From the NCBI GenBank assembly GCA_934654625.1, contig CAKUGM010000005.1, positions 1-49,948 on the forward strand: DNA of 49,948 nucleotides, in the 5' to 3' direction. Each line of letters opens with the position of its first letter. The first letter of the stretch is position 1. Shown here in pieces: positions 49,873-49,948 of this stretch. Position numbers and translations under genes: made by a program. The notes beneath the pieces are model-generated. The model was not told the origin of the DNA and made no database searches. It saw only the letters and a program-made list of their open reading frames with translations. The stretch is from an uncultured Collinsella sp. (GTDB lineage Bacteria; Actinomycetota; Coriobacteriia; Coriobacteriales; Coriobacteriaceae).

Positions 49873-49948
49873 CGCGTTCTGGGTTGGGCTTGCCGCGCGT
49901 GTTGGGTGGGTGGCCGAGCGAAAACACGGTTATAGGTAGGTTGAAGAG

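Noticed and set aside
1..49948. CRISPR array, prophage or insertion sequence
   Set aside because: No regularly spaced repeats, integrase, transposase or phage structural genes are visible.

Overview
The window is about 50 kb of high-GC chromosome from an anaerobic Coriobacteriia-type actinobacterium, most likely a gut Collinsella or close relative. That placement is inferred from base composition, strong GGAGG-type ribosome sites, occasional GTG/TTG starts, and protein style. No marker gene settles the genus. There are about 40 protein genes, one tRNA, one probable structured ncRNA and several short repeats. I see no CRISPR array, prophage or transposase.

Layout. 0.1-2.9 kb: a Zn/Cd detoxification operon on the minus strand (ArsR sensor, separate HMA domain, P1B ATPase) with three matching operators. 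3.0-4.4 kb: a 206-bp element with 26-bp terminal inverted repeats beside an orphan PD-(D/E)XK-type protein. 4.6-9.0 kb: DEDDh exonuclease, His-rich metal exporter, YaiI/YqxD protein, nitroreductase, histidine phosphatase. 9.1-9.4 kb: first copy of a 142-bp repeat. 9.4-13.5 kb: a degenerate DUF1015 protein, a zinc-ribbon membrane protein and a copper operon (copA-copZ-csoR) whose G/C-tract CsoR site fills the promoter spacer. 14-18.5 kb: DEAD-box helicase, DUF218 protein, tRNA-Ala(CGC), a 6S-like RNA and a PflX-type radical SAM protein. 19-26.6 kb: pncB-proB, an anchorless sortase remnant, a DUF389 protein with an EF-hand loop, a proline-iminopeptidase-like hydrolase, and proA. 26.8-33.9 kb: a TrpR/YerC-like regulator and an AddB/AddA-like recombination nuclease pair.

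33.9-37.5 kb: a LysR regulator divergent from metY, then a ketopantoate-reductase-like gene. The metY leader holds a promoter, an ATC-N9-GAT LysR box, a translated leader peptide and mutually exclusive antiterminator and terminator stems. 37.6-41.4 kb: Fe-S aldo/keto reductase, LysR/EamA divergent pair, second 142-bp repeat. 41.5-49.8 kb: coiled-coil membrane protein, SDR, amino-acid ABC binding protein plus permease without an ATPase, flavodiiron protein, tgt and an ATP-grasp protein.

Together the region covers metal homeostasis (Zn, Cu, probably Mn), oxygen/NO defence (flavodiiron protein), sulfur amino-acid, proline and NAD metabolism, and DNA break repair. The most unusual signals are non-coding: the metY attenuator, the 142-bp mirror-image repeats, and a 44-nt hairpin repeat found directly after the stop codons of both proA and metY.
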